64,000 bases of DNA from Mycobacterium pinniadriaticum (GCF_026242045.1 NZ_JAPJDO010000024.1:1-64000), one strand, 5' to 3'. Shown: positions 34,252 through 43,578, counted from the stretch's first letter. Numbers and translations: made by a program. Notes: generated by a model from the sequence alone, not told the origin.

Positions 34252-35724
34252 ATGGCAACCAGATGGTTACGGCGAATTATTTCTCGACAACGAATCGGCC
34301 GGACGGCCGTCACCGTAGCGGTGGCCGCGCTCATGGCAGTGCTCGCCGCCGGGTTGATCACCCCGGCCCGGGCATCGGCCGACGGCGAGAACTACCTGAT
34401 TGCCACGGATATCACCTTCGCGCCGTTCGAATTCCAGGACAAGAATGGCCAATTCGTCGGCATCGACATCGACCTCATCAATGAGATCGCCAAGAACCAG
34501 AACTTTTCGGTGACCATAAAGCCGCTCGGATTCGACGCGGCACTGCAGGCCGTTCAGGCCAACCAGGCCGACGGCGTGATCGCCGGGATGTCGATCACCG
34601 ACGAGCGCAAGAAGGTGTTCGACTTCTCCGACCCCTATTTCGAGTCCGGCGTGCAGATGGCGGTGCTGGCGACCAACGACGACATCACCTCCTATGACGA
34701 TCTGCGGGGCAAACGGGTCGCGGTGAAGAACGGCACCGAAGGGGCCACGTTCGCCGAGTCCATCAAGGACAAGTACGGCTTCACCACGGTCTACTTCGCT
34801 GATTCCGCCTCGATGTACGACGAGGTCCGCACCGGCAACTCCGCCGCGATCTTCGACGACTACCCGGTGCTGCTGTACGGCATTGCACAGGGCAACGGGT
34901 TCAAGACGGTCGGGCCCAAGCAGCAGGGCTCCAGTTACGGCTTCGCGGTCAACAAGGGGCACAATGCCGAACTGCTCACGAAGTTCAACGACGGCCTGAA
35001 CAACTTGCGGGAATCCGGACGTTACGACGAGATCATCAACAGCTATCTGGGCAAGGGCGCCGCCGAAACGGACAATTCGTTCTTCGGGCTGTTGAAGAGC
35101 ACCTTCCCGATTCTGATGGAAGGCCTCAGGATGACCCTCATCCTGACGGTCGTCTCGATCGCGATCGCGCTGGTGCTCGGCATCGTGTTCGGACTCCTGC
35201 GTGTTTCGCGGGCGATCTGGCTGCGGGCGATCGGCACCACCTATGTCGACATCTTCCGCGGCACACCATTGCTGGTGCAGGCCTTCTTCATCTATTTCGG
35301 CATCCCGGCCGCGCTGGGCTTTCAGATGTCGGCGCTGACAGCCGGCATCATCACGCTGTCGCTGAACGCCGGCGCATACATGACCGAGATCGTCCGTGGC
35401 GGTATCCAGTCGGTCGACAAGGGTCAGATGGAGGCGGCCCGGAGCCTGGGCATCGGCTATCTGCCGACGATGCGCAAAGTCATTCTGCCGCAGGCGATCC
35501 GCACGATGATCCCGTCCTATATCAACCAATTCGTGATCACGTTGAAGGACACCTCGATCCTGTCGGTGATCGGCATTGCGGAGCTGACTCAGACCGGGCG
35601 CATCATCATCGCCCGCAACTTCCAGTCGTTCAACATGTGGCTGATCATCGGGATCATCTACTTCATCGTCATCATGGCGCTGACCAAGCTCTCGGACTAC
35701 CTCGAGAAAAGGATCGTGAAATGA
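34252..35724 (+). CDS. Amino-acid-type ABC transporter, binding protein fused to permease
   Basis: A 490-residue fusion. Residues 1-45 are a leader/anchor; about 47-265 form a polar-amino-acid binding domain (YLIATDITFAPFEFQDKNGQFVGIDIDL); about 280-490 form a permease (TLILTVVSIAIALVLGIVFGLL, EAARSLGIGYLPTMRKVILPQA as the EAA loop). This GlnP-like architecture ties substrate binding directly to the channel. GGAGG precedes ATG 34252. It is coupled by a 4-base overlap to the ATPase gene. Convergence with ectABCD suggests osmolyte, glutamate/glutamine or ectoine uptake, by inference. Confidence 0.88.
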   Translation: MATRWLRRIISRQRIGRTAVTVAVAALMAVLAAGLITPARASADGENYLIATDITFAPFEFQDKNGQFVGIDIDLINEIAKNQNFSVTIKPLGFDAALQAVQANQADGVIAGMSITDERKKVFDFSDPYFESGVQMAVLATNDDITSYDDLRGKRVAVKNGTEGATFAESIKDKYGFTTVYFADSASMYDEVRTGNSAAIFDDYPVLLYGIAQGNGFKTVGPKQQGSSYGFAVNKGHNAELLTKFNDGLNNLRESGRYDEIINSYLGKGAAETDNSFFGLLKSTFPILMEGLRMTLILTVVSIAIALVLGIVFGLLRVSRAIWLRAIGTTYVDIFRGTPLLVQAFFIYFGIPAALGFQMSALTAGIITLSLNAGAYMTEIVRGGIQSVDKGQMEAARSLGIGYLPTMRKVILPQAIRTMIPSYINQFVITLKDTSILSVIGIAELTQTGRIIIARNFQSFNMWLIIGIIYFIVIMALTKLSDYLEKRIVK

Positions 35725-36488
35725 CCGAGCCCGCTACCGAATCCACCGGGCCCGCGGGGACCGTCAAGATCCAGATCGACGGACTCAAGAAGGCGTTCGG
35801 CAGTCTCGTCGTCCTCGACGGCATCACCACCGACATCAAGGAAGGCGAGGTGGTCTGTGTCATCGGGCCGTCGGGCTCCGGGAAGTCGACGTTCCTGCGG
35901 TGCCTGAACAAACTGGAGGACATCACCGCGGGCAAGGTGGTCATCGATCAGTTCGACCTGACCGACCCCAAGGTCGACCTGGACAAGGTCCGCCAGCACA
36001 TCGGCATGGTATTCCAGCATTTCAATCTCTTCCCGCACATGACGGTGCTGCAGAACGTCACGCTGGCTCCGCTGATGACCAAGAAGATGGACAAGGCCGC
36101 AGCGGAGAAGAAGGCGATGGAGCTGCTCGGCCAGGTGGGGCTGGCGGAGAAGGCGAACGTGAAGCCGTCCACCTTGTCCGGTGGACAGAAACAGCGCGTG
36201 GCGATCGCCCGGGCATTGTGCATGGGTCCCTCGATCATGCTGTTCGACGAGGCCACCAGTGCACTGGATCCCGAGATGGTCGGCGATGTGCTGCAGGTAC
36301 TCCGCGATCTCGCCGAGGGCGGCATGACGATGGTGGTGGTCACCCATGAGATGGGTTTCGCCAGGGAGGTGTCCTCGCGGGTGATCTTCATGGCCGACGG
36401 CAACATCGTGGAGGACGACACCCCCGACGAGGTGTTCGGCAACCCCAAGAGCGAACGGTTGCAGGAGTTCCTGTCGAAGGTGCTCTGA
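35721..36488 (+). CDS. Amino-acid ABC transporter ATPase (GlnQ-like)
   Basis: A 255-residue ATPase with Walker A GPSGSGKST, signature LSGGQKQRVAIARAL, Walker B IMLFDEATSALDPE and H-loop VTHEMGFAREV. The start ATG 35721 overlaps the stop of the binding-permease fusion (ATGA), so the pair is translated together. Energises the importer. Its stop abuts the convergent ectD stop without a gap. Confidence 0.9.
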   Translation: MTEPATESTGPAGTVKIQIDGLKKAFGSLVVLDGITTDIKEGEVVCVIGPSGSGKSTFLRCLNKLEDITAGKVVIDQFDLTDPKVDLDKVRQHIGMVFQHFNLFPHMTVLQNVTLAPLMTKKMDKAAAEKKAMELLGQVGLAEKANVKPSTLSGGQKQRVAIARALCMGPSIMLFDEATSALDPEMVGDVLQVLRDLAEGGMTMVVVTHEMGFAREVSSRVIFMADGNIVEDDTPDEVFGNPKSERLQEFLSKVL

Positions 36489-37391
36489 CTACGACGCCGC
36501 CGCCTGCATGCTGTACGGCTGGGCGGTACGAGCGGCGAGGTACTCCGGCCGGGGCTCCGCGGCGGCGAAGGGTTCGCACAGCTTGTTGACCACCGAATTG
36601 AACACCAGGAAGATGTTCGACCGCGGATAGGGCGTGATGTTGGACCCCGATCCGTGCATGATGTTGCAGTCGAACCACAGACCGGTCCCGGGCGGGCCGG
36701 TGATCTGGGCGATGCCGTGCCGGGCGGCCGCCGCCGTCAACGTGTCGTGATCGGGTACACCGATCTCCTGCCGGATCAACGAGGAGTCGTAGTTGCGCTC
36801 CGGGGTGGCGCCGACGCACGGATAGAACGTCTTGTGCGTTCCGGGCATGACCATCAAAGAACCGTTGTAGGCGAAGTTCTCGGTGAGGGCGATCGAGCAC
36901 GACACCGCCCGCATGGCGGGCATGCCATCCTCGGCGTGCCACGTCTCGAAGTCGGAGTGCCAATAGAACCCGCTGCCGATGAAGCCCGGCATGACATTGA
37001 TCCGCGCCTGATGCAGGTAGACGTCGCTGCCCAGCAACTGGCGGGCCACCGGCAACACCGTATCCAGGCCGATGATCTCGGCGATCACGTCGCTGAACAC
37101 GTGCGGCTCGAACACCGAACGAAGACTCCCCTGCCGTTCGCGAACAATGCGGGGGTCGTCGTCGCCCGCCTGACGAGAAATCCGGTCGAGTTCCTCGGCC
37201 ACCGGCGTCAACCAGTTCTGTCCCAGGGTCTGAGGGCGGAGCAGGTACCCGTCGGTCGCTACTGCGCGCAGGTCCGCGTCGCACAGCGGACCATCGGCCT
37301 CCTGCCCCCACACCGTGGGTTCCATCCGTGCGATCGGGGCCATCGCCCGGTCCAGCCGCGTGGGATAGTTGTCGAGCGTTCTAGCGGTCAT
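36489..37391 (-). CDS. ectD: Ectoine hydroxylase EctD
   Basis: A 300-residue Fe(II)/2-oxoglutarate dioxygenase that converts ectoine to 5-hydroxyectoine. The iron-binding H-x-D is in FYWHSDFETWH, the distal His in DCNIMHGSGSN, and the family segment QARINVMPGF is present. Start ATG 37391 overlaps the ectC stop by 4 bases, so ectC and ectD are translationally coupled. Last gene of ectABCD. Confidence 0.95.
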   Translation of the reverse strand: MTARTLDNYPTRLDRAMAPIARMEPTVWGQEADGPLCDADLRAVATDGYLLRPQTLGQNWLTPVAEELDRISRQAGDDDPRIVRERQGSLRSVFEPHVFSDVIAEIIGLDTVLPVARQLLGSDVYLHQARINVMPGFIGSGFYWHSDFETWHAEDGMPAMRAVSCSIALTENFAYNGSLMVMPGTHKTFYPCVGATPERNYDSSLIRQEIGVPDHDTLTAAAARHGIAQITGPPGTGLWFDCNIMHGSGSNITPYPRSNIFLVFNSVVNKLCEPFAAAEPRPEYLAARTAQPYSMQAAAS

Positions 37392-37780
37392 TTGACCAGC
37401 TCCGCGGGCGGATACGTGCCGGTCTCGTCGTGAATCTCCTTCCCCGTGACCGGCGGATTGAAGACACACATCATCCGGAGTTGGTCCTCACAGGTCACCC
37501 TGTGACGCTCGTGGCCATCCAGCAGATACATCGTGCCGGGACGCAGCGGATGCTCCTCGCCGGTCTCGTGGTTGGTCAGCGTTCCGCTGCCTTCGACCAC
37601 CCACACCGCCTCGACGTGGTGACGGTAGTGGAATTCACTCACGGAGCCGGCATTGATGGTGGTCTCGTGGAAGGAGAATCCGACACCGTCACCGGCCAGA
37701 ATGATGCGTTTGGATCTCCAGTCCTTGGCCGATACATCGCGGTCGGTGCCGGTGATCTCATCGGTGGTTCGGACAATCAC
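37388..37780 (-). CDS. ectC: Ectoine synthase EctC
   Basis: A 130-residue cupin enzyme that closes the ring of N-gamma-acetyl-diaminobutyrate to ectoine. Typical segments: FSFHETTINAGSVSEFHYRHHVEAVWVVEG and LRPGTMYLLDGHERH. GTG 37780 (reading VIVRTTDE) is the start: it overlaps the ectB stop by 4 bases and matches the short family N-terminus. No further extension fits. Confidence 0.95.
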   Translation of the reverse strand: MIVRTTDEITGTDRDVSAKDWRSKRIILAGDGVGFSFHETTINAGSVSEFHYRHHVEAVWVVEGSGTLTNHETGEEHPLRPGTMYLLDGHERHRVTCEDQLRMMCVFNPPVTGKEIHDETGTYPPAELVK

Positions 37781-39084
37781 TGGTGCACTCCTCGGTCTGA
37801 GGTTGTCACGGCGATGGACTCTGCGAGAATGTCCATGCCGTAGTTGATTTCGGACTCCGAGGTGGTCAGGGGCGGCAACAGCTTCACCACCTCGTCGCTG
37901 GGTCCGCTGGTCTCGACCAGCAGGCCGCGATCGAAGGCCGCGCGGCACACCTCCGCGGCGGCGGGCGCATCCTCGAATTTCAAGCCCTGCGCCATCCCGC
38001 GTCCGCGCGCATCGATTCCCGGATAGGACGCCGCAACCGCCTCCAGCCGTTCACGCATCAGCCGACCCTTCGCGGCCGTCTGCGCGGCGAAAGCACCGTC
38101 GCGCCAATACCCTTCGAGGGCAGCGGCAGCGGTCACGAAGGCCGGGTTGTGACCGCGGAAGGTGCCGTTGTGTTCGCCAGGTGCCCATACATCGAGTTCA
38201 CGACGGAACAGCGTGAGCGCCAACGGCAACCCGTATCCGCTGATCGACTTGGACAGGGTGACGATGTCGGGAGTGATGCCGGCTTCCTCGAAGCTGAAGA
38301 ACGGGCCGGTCCGTCCGCAACCCATCTGGATATCGTCGACGATGAGCAGGATGTCGCGACGCTCGCACAGTTCGGCGAGCGCGCGCAGCCATTCCAGCCG
38401 GGCCACGTTGAGTCCGCCCTCGCCCTGCACGGTTTCCACGATCACCGCGGCGGGACGGTTGAGCCCCCCGCCGGAATCGTCGAGCACCCGCTCGAACCAG
38501 TGGAAATCCTCGGTGACGCCGTCGAAGTAATTGTCGTAGGGCATCGGGGTCGCATGAACCAGCGGGATACCCGCACCGGCCCGCTTCATGGAATTTCCGG
38601 TGACTGACAGCGATCCCAGCGTCATCCCGTGGAACGCGTTGGTGAAGTTGATGACCGACTCGCGACCGGTCACCTTTCTGGCCAGCTTGAGCGCCGCCTC
38701 GACGGCGTTCGTACCGGTGGGGCCTGGGAATTGCACCTTGTAGTCCACACCCCGCGGAGCGAGGATCAACCGCTCGAAGGTCTCCAGAAAGGCGGTCTTC
38801 GCCTCGGTCGCCATGTCCAGCGAGTGCACGATCATGTCGCGGCCCAGGTAGTCGATCAGCGGCCGTTTGAGAATCGGATTGTTGTGCCCATAATTGAGCG
38901 CGCCTGCGCCGGCGAAGAAATCGAGATACCGACGCCCCGTGCTGTCGGTCAACCAGGACCCGCTGGCTCCGGCCATCACCACCGGCCAGCCGCGGCAGTA
39001 GCTCCGTACTTCGGATTCCACCGTGTCGTAGACCTCGGGTAAATCAGACTCGTTGAGAGAAGGCATCATTGCCTGGCTAGTCAT
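37777..39084 (-). CDS. ectB: Diaminobutyrate-2-oxoglutarate transaminase EctB
   Basis: A 435-residue class III aminotransferase that makes L-2,4-diaminobutyrate from aspartate semialdehyde with glutamate as donor. Landmarks: FPGPTGTNAVEAALKLARK, IVDDIQMGCGRTG and LSKSISGYGLPLA with the PLP lysine. ATG 39084 (MTSQAMM) lies 17 bases after ectA. Second gene of the ectABCD operon. Confidence 0.95.
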   Translation of the reverse strand: MTSQAMMPSLNESDLPEVYDTVESEVRSYCRGWPVVMAGASGSWLTDSTGRRYLDFFAGAGALNYGHNNPILKRPLIDYLGRDMIVHSLDMATEAKTAFLETFERLILAPRGVDYKVQFPGPTGTNAVEAALKLARKVTGRESVINFTNAFHGMTLGSLSVTGNSMKRAGAGIPLVHATPMPYDNYFDGVTEDFHWFERVLDDSGGGLNRPAAVIVETVQGEGGLNVARLEWLRALAELCERRDILLIVDDIQMGCGRTGPFFSFEEAGITPDIVTLSKSISGYGLPLALTLFRRELDVWAPGEHNGTFRGHNPAFVTAAAALEGYWRDGAFAAQTAAKGRLMRERLEAVAASYPGIDARGRGMAQGLKFEDAPAAAEVCRAAFDRGLLVETSGPSDEVVKLLPPLTTSESEINYGMDILAESIAVTTSDRGVHQ

Positions 39085-39101
39085 GTTTCCTTTCCGGTTT
39101 T

Positions 39102-39689
39102 TCAGTCGGTGAGAGCCGCGGTGATGGGGCCGATGCGCAGAATCGGCTCGTCCTCATGGGCGCCCTCGGGATCGAGAAGATCGGCGGTGAAATGGGACTG
39201 CTCGGTGATCGGGACGCCGTGACGTCGCGCGAAACCACTGAAGAATGCCCGTGACGCGCGATTGCCGGGAGCCACGGTCGCTTCGACCGTGACGGGATGG
39301 CCGTGTCGGGCCCTGCGGACCCGGTCCACGAGCGCGTCGAGCATGGTCGCCGCCAGCCCGGTCCCCTGGGCGTGTTCAGCCACCGCGACCTGCCAGACGA
39401 ACAACACCTCCGGCCTGGCGGGCGGGTGGTACGCCGTGATCAATCCGCACAGCTCCCCGTCGCAATCCGCAACGATGGAGGACGCGGCAAAGTCAGTGGC
39501 GATCAGCAGGTATGCGTACGTCGAATTGACGTCGAGCACGCGGGTCGCGGCGACCAATTGCTGCATCGCGACGGCGTCGGCACCGACCGGGCGCCGCAGG
39601 TAACGCGCCCACGGTACTCGTTGCCTGGTAGCACCCTCCGCACCAGCGGCATGCGGACTCTTCAGCCCACGATTGTCCAAAGCATTCAT
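39102..39689 (-). CDS. ectA: Diaminobutyrate acetyltransferase EctA
   Basis: About 195 residues from ATG 39689; GTG 39710 would add seven. A GNAT-fold acetyltransferase: LDVNSTYAYLLIATDFAASS and VWQVAVAEHAQGTGLAATML with the acetyl-CoA loop, followed by TVEATVAPGNRASRAFF. It acetylates diaminobutyrate at the gamma nitrogen. Neither start has a strong ribosome site. First gene of ectABCD, with a roughly 280-base upstream region before the deaminase gene. Confidence 0.93.
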   Translation of the reverse strand: MNALDNRGLKSPHAAGAEGATRQRVPWARYLRRPVGADAVAMQQLVAATRVLDVNSTYAYLLIATDFAASSIVADCDGELCGLITAYHPPARPEVLFVWQVAVAEHAQGTGLAATMLDALVDRVRRARHGHPVTVEATVAPGNRASRAFFSGFARRHGVPITEQSHFTADLLDPEGAHEDEPILRIGPITAALTD

Positions 39690-39968
39690 AACGGGTTTGA
39701 CACTCACCACCGAACAAGCAATCGATCATCATCAGTTCAAGTCTTCGGCGAGGTGACCGTAGGACAGCAAAAGGTCGACGGGCAAGCGGCGAGATACGGC
39801 GACCACCTGCACATCAGCCACTCCCCACCGGCGCTACCAGTGCAGACAGCCGTCATGGAGGTTTGGCTCACAACCGGTGGCCGTTATCAGATTGTTATCA
39901 ACGAACGGTCGGCATCGGTTGCTCGAAATCAACGATTGTCGCGAATAAATCTTTGCCAACTGCTGAGG
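39690..39968. other. ectA upstream region, about 280 bp
   Basis: Contains the promoter region of ectABCD; the deaminase gene ends at its far side. It is somewhat AT-richer near 39870-39930 and contains no operator I can name. No gene supported. Confidence 0.4.
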
Positions 39969-40472
39969 TCACACCGGCGGCGGAGCACCGGCAACGCGTG
40001 ACGAGCCCCCGTTGCGGTCTTGCCAGAACCGGTACACCTCGACAGCGTCCTCCCGCGGCTCGTAACGCATCGGCAGCCGACGCTGCTGCCAGGGTTTGGC
40101 GAATTCGGCATAGAAGGTGTCGAACTCGAAATACTTTCGGTCGTCGACGTAGTGCGGCTGGTAGTCTTCCCTGGCGGTCAGAAAGATGACCTCGTCCGGC
40201 GAGCAGTAGTAAAGGGCGCCAAGGCACATCGGGCACGGGTGGGCCAGCACATAGATGGTGGTCCCGAGCAGGTGTTCGGTTCCGATTCGCACGCACGCCT
40301 CGCGGATCGCGAGTATCTCGGCGTGAGCGGTCGGATCATGGGTTTGGGCAACCCGATTCGGGCTCTCGGCCAGAACCTCACCGTCTTTGACGATGACTGT
40401 GGCGAAGGGTCTACCGCCCTCGGCGACGTTGCGTCTGGCGATGTCTATCGTGCGCGCGGCGAAATCAACCAC
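39969..40472 (-). CDS. Nucleoside/guanine deaminase-type protein
   Basis: A 167-residue zinc-dependent deaminase of the CMP/dCMP-guanine deaminase family: THAEILAIREA-type site (TAHAEILAI, His as zinc ligand and Glu as proton shuttle) and HPCPMCLGALYY with the two Cys ligands. Probably deaminates guanine or a related base; exact substrate not readable. It follows the fucosidase gene on the minus strand after a 10-base gap. Confidence 0.85.
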   Translation of the reverse strand: MVDFAARTIDIARRNVAEGGRPFATVIVKDGEVLAESPNRVAQTHDPTAHAEILAIREACVRIGTEHLLGTTIYVLAHPCPMCLGALYYCSPDEVIFLTAREDYQPHYVDDRKYFEFDTFYAEFAKPWQQRRLPMRYEPREDAVEVYRFWQDRNGGSSRVAGAPPPV

Positions 40473-40482
40473 ACATACCAGG

Positions 40483-41943
40483 CTAGACCGGTCGCGCGCG
40501 GTGGCCCAGCGTCAGCACGTAAGCCGGCGCGGCCGGTATCCGCTCGGGCAGCCGCACCCACAGCATCGAGTCCTTCACCTGCCAGTCCACCGGTTCACCG
40601 AGAGCCGGCATCCGCACCTCGGCCACCTCGCTCGCGTCGAGGCCGCGGATCCCGAACTCGGCCGTCGACACCTCCAGCAACACGGCATTGATCGCACCGT
40701 TGCGCTGGGTGAACCGAACCGCACCGCCTTGGGTCGTGGTCGTCTCCGCGATGTGCCACGGCCGGGTTCCGAAGACGGCTTCGCCGTTGCCGCGCAACCA
40801 CTGTCCCAACCCACGCAGCGGGGTCAGCTGTTCACCGGGGATACGGCCGCGTTCGTCCGGGCCGATGCCGATCAGCAGGTTGCCGTTCTTGGCCACGATG
40901 TCGACGAGGGAACGGACCAGTTCGGTGGCGGTCACGATGTCTTCGGGCCGCTCGTTGCGGTTGGCGCCGAACGAGTGCCCCACCCCGCGGGTGGCTTCCC
41001 ACTTCTTCTCCTGGATGGTCTCGAACCGGGTGTATTCCGGGGTGCGAATGTCGTAGTGGTGACTGGCCGGGAAGGTCAGCGACCTGCGGTCCGCAGGTAT
41101 CAAGGGCCAAAAGCGTTGCACCAGAGACCCGCCCAGGCGGATCAGTGAGTCAGAGATCGCCCCTCGGTATGCGGGTGGCTGGATCCACCGGTCGTTGATC
41201 ACCCCGTCCGGTACTGCGTTGTAGTACTCGGCGAACAGCGCTGCCAGATCACCGCCCGCCGGCCAGCAGATGTCGTTCCACAGCACCGAGGGCGAATAAC
41301 GCCCGATCAGCTCGCGTACGTGTTCGGTGGCGTAGTGGCGGTAGTCGGGGGTATGCGGGACGGCGAGGAGGCTGTCGGCCGGGTTCTCCAGGAGCGCATC
41401 GTTGTAGGGCCAGTCGTACCCGCCCGAGTAGTAGAGACCCATGCGCAGGCCGGCGTCGAGAACGGCGCTGCGCAGATCGCCGACGATGTCCCGCTTCGCG
41501 CGGTAGCGGCCCTTGCGGGGATGTTCCAGCGCCGTGGGCCACAGGCAGAAACCGTCATGGTGTTTGGCGGTGAGCACCACATAACCCGCTCCTGCATCGC
41601 GGCACACCTCGGCGATGGCCGCCATATCGGCATTCGCGGTGCCCTGGTCGAACGGGGCGACGAAGTCGTCGTAGGTGGCATCGGGTCCGTAAGTGTCGCG
41701 CTGGTGATACCAGGTGGGACTGCCCTCCAGCCGGCTGGAGTTGAGATACCACTCGGCGTAAGGGTTGTCGCGCAACAGGTCTGCGGGACCCTTGGTCGTG
41801 AGCAGCTCTTGGATGTCGGGTACCTGCGGCGCCCATCCGGGCACCGAGTACAGCCCCCAGTGCAGGAAGATCCCGAGCTTGGCATCGTCGTACCAATCCG
41901 GCAGCGGATGCGTTCCCACCGATTCCCAGGTTGGGGCGTACAT
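40483..41943 (-). CDS. Alpha-L-fucosidase (GH29)
   Basis: A 486-residue glycosidase. GH29 landmarks: DAKLGIFLHWGLYSVPGWAP near the N-terminus, YVVLTAKHHDGFCLWPT, DIVGDLRSAVLDAGLRMGLYYS and SVLWNDICWPAGGD, where the Asp is the probable nucleophile. No signal peptide is visible, so the enzyme is likely cytoplasmic or non-classically placed. It should release L-fucose from glycans. It is followed by the deaminase gene. Specificity is not certain within GH29. Confidence 0.85.
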   Translation of the reverse strand: MYAPTWESVGTHPLPDWYDDAKLGIFLHWGLYSVPGWAPQVPDIQELLTTKGPADLLRDNPYAEWYLNSSRLEGSPTWYHQRDTYGPDATYDDFVAPFDQGTANADMAAIAEVCRDAGAGYVVLTAKHHDGFCLWPTALEHPRKGRYRAKRDIVGDLRSAVLDAGLRMGLYYSGGYDWPYNDALLENPADSLLAVPHTPDYRHYATEHVRELIGRYSPSVLWNDICWPAGGDLAALFAEYYNAVPDGVINDRWIQPPAYRGAISDSLIRLGGSLVQRFWPLIPADRRSLTFPASHHYDIRTPEYTRFETIQEKKWEATRGVGHSFGANRNERPEDIVTATELVRSLVDIVAKNGNLLIGIGPDERGRIPGEQLTPLRGLGQWLRGNGEAVFGTRPWHIAETTTTQGGAVRFTQRNGAINAVLLEVSTAEFGIRGLDASEVAEVRMPALGEPVDWQVKDSMLWVRLPERIPAAPAYVLTLGHRARPV

Positions 41944-41972
41944 GGGCGCAGGGTACGCGTAGGTTGACTCCG

Positions 41973-42431
41973 ATGAGGGCGTTCGCGATCGGTATTGCCG
42001 GTTTGACCGCGGCGATGACGCTCGCGGCGCCGGCGGGCGCCGTGCCCGATATCAACTGCCGGCTGACCACTCCCGCTACCGAGGTGTCGAGTGTGGCGCA
42101 GTTGCCGACGCCGCTGACGAAACTGATCGGGCCGATCGCCGACATCGGTGCACCGTTCAACAGCACCGATAGCGTGCTGGATCCGTCCCTTCCGTTTCGG
42201 CGACTGATCCGCGCCGGCCACCGCAACGACGACTGGTTCGCCTGGTACGAACACGGCGGGATCACCTACTTCTGGCAGGCCGTCGTCGTGCGCATCGGCA
42301 GCGACAACTCGGTGACGAGCCTCGCCAACGGCGGGACGATCGGCGACACGCTGTGCGCGATCACCGACGGCGCCTTCGACGGCACGGTTCCGCCCTACCC
42401 GCCCGGGTCCTGGGCAGCCGGCAGCTTCTGA
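41973..42431 (+). CDS. Secreted hypothetical protein
   Basis: 152 residues with a Sec leader (MRAFAIGIAGLTAAMTLAAP, cleavage near AGA-VP). The mature part has two cysteines (NCRLTT and TLCAITDG) that may pair, and a WFAWYEHGGITYFWQAVVVRI core. No family recognised with confidence, but it resembles secreted mycobacterial hypotheticals. ATG 41973 is the first start giving a compact leader. Confidence 0.7.
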   Translation: MRAFAIGIAGLTAAMTLAAPAGAVPDINCRLTTPATEVSSVAQLPTPLTKLIGPIADIGAPFNSTDSVLDPSLPFRRLIRAGHRNDDWFAWYEHGGITYFWQAVVVRIGSDNSVTSLANGGTIGDTLCAITDGAFDGTVPPYPPGSWAAGSF

Positions 42432-42513
42432 AATCTGATCATCGGCGAGACGTTCGGCTGACGACGCTTGGTGGCGGAGTCCCCTCTCCGAGCCACCCCC
42501 ATTTTTAAGTTGT

Positions 42514-42530
42514 ACACAATTTAGTTGTGT
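42514..42530. promoter_or_regulatory. OhrR-type operator
   Basis: ACACAA-TTTAG-TTGTGT, a perfect 6-bp dyad 16 bases upstream of the MarR/OhrR gene start, in an AT-rich patch. Resembles the TACAATT/AATTGTA-type sites of OhrR regulators. Confidence 0.65.
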
Positions 42531-42545
42531 CCTATAGTTCTGGTC

Positions 42546-42971
42546 GTGACCACTCCCCGCCTCGACGATCAGCTGTGTTTCGCCCTGTACTCGGCGTCGC
42601 GTGCGGTCACGGCGGCCTACCGTCCCCTACTCGCGGAACTGAACCTCACCTACCCGCAGTACCTGGTGCTGCTGGTGTTGTGGGAGGAGGACCGCGCCAG
42701 CGTGGGCCGGCTCTGCCAACGGCTGCACCTCGACTCCGGCACCCTCTCACCGTTGCTCAAACGCCTGGAGGCGGTGGGGTATGTGACCAGAGAACGATCC
42801 GCCGAGGATGAGCGGCGAGTCGACGTTCTCCTCACGCCGGCCGGTAAACGACTGCAGGACAAGGCTTCCTGCGTGCCCGAGCGGTTGCTCGCGGCATCGG
42901 AGATGAGCCTGGAAGAGATCCTCGCCCTGCGCGATGCAGTTGTACGACTGACCGACACATTGAACCAGTGA
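42546..42971 (+). CDS. ohrR: MarR-family organic-peroxide regulator OhrR
   Basis: A 141-residue winged-helix protein. DQLCFALYSASRAV carries the N-terminal reactive Cys of OhrR-type sensors (about residue 11), and the wing/recognition region is GTLSPLLKRLEAVGYVTRERSAEDER. Oxidation of that Cys by organic peroxides would release DNA. GTG 42546 is chosen over upstream ATG because the latter overlaps the operator. It precedes ohr by 16 bases. Confidence 0.88.
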   Translation: MTTPRLDDQLCFALYSASRAVTAAYRPLLAELNLTYPQYLVLLVLWEEDRASVGRLCQRLHLDSGTLSPLLKRLEAVGYVTRERSAEDERRVDVLLTPAGKRLQDKASCVPERLLAASEMSLEEILALRDAVVRLTDTLNQ

Positions 42972-42987
42972 ACAGAAGGGAATCGAG

Positions 42988-43410
42988 ATGAACGTGCTCT
43001 ACACCGCCGAAGCGCTGGCCACCGGGGAAGGCCGGGACGGCCACGGGCGAACCTCCGACGGCAAGATCGACCTCGATCTGAGCATCCAGAAGGAGCTGGG
43101 CGGCTCCGGCGTCGGGACCAACCCCGAGCAGCTTTTCGCTGTCGGCTACGCCGCCTGCTATCACTCCGCGCTGCGCCTGGTCGCCCGCCAGGAGAAAGCC
43201 GACGTCACCGATTCGGTTGTGGGCGCGAAAGTTTCGCTGGGAAGCAACGACGCCGGCGGTTTCGTCCTGGCCGTCGAACTCGAGGTGGTGCTGCCCAACG
43301 TCGACCACGACACCGCCGTCGCGCTGGCCGACAAGGCCCATCAAGTGTGCCCGTATTCCAACGCCACGCGCGGCAACATCGACGTGAAGTTGACCGTCAC
43401 CGACGACTGA
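42988..43410 (+). CDS. ohr: Organic hydroperoxide resistance protein Ohr
   Basis: A 140-residue OsmC/Ohr-family thiol peroxidase. The peroxidatic Cys is in GYAACYHSALRL and the resolving Cys in HQVCPYSNATRGN. It detoxifies organic hydroperoxides in the cytosol with lipoyl-type reductants. Preceded by GAAGGGA and ohrR; the pair forms an autoregulated operon. Confidence 0.93.
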   Translation: MNVLYTAEALATGEGRDGHGRTSDGKIDLDLSIQKELGGSGVGTNPEQLFAVGYAACYHSALRLVARQEKADVTDSVVGAKVSLGSNDAGGFVLAVELEVVLPNVDHDTAVALADKAHQVCPYSNATRGNIDVKLTVTDD

Positions 43411-43413
43411 CGA

Positions 43414-43572
43414 TCACGCGGGACGCCGCGAGGACGGCTTGCCGTTCTTCTCCGCGTACATCGGCTCGTCGGCGCGGGCGAGCAATTCGTCCATGGTTTG
43501 GGTGTCGGACGCAGGCACCGACACCAGTCCGACGCTGGCTGACAGTTCGTACGTACGGTTCCGCACCATAAC
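43414..43572 (-). pseudogene. C-terminal relic of a GGDEF domain protein
   Basis: About 50 codons read ELSASVGLVSVPASDTQTMDELLARADEPMYAEKNGK, the typical end of a GGDEF domain (S-x-G-hydrophobic strand then the ARAD...MY...K helix). The catalytic GGDEF loop and everything before it are missing. The homology ends near 43572, where DNA resembling another gene begins. A deletion relic. Confidence 0.65.
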
Positions 43573-43578
43573 GCCGGG

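Noticed and set aside
42431..42500. Terminator after the secreted hypothetical at 41973
   Set aside because: Only a 5-bp CGGAG/CTCCG pairing near 42475; too weak.
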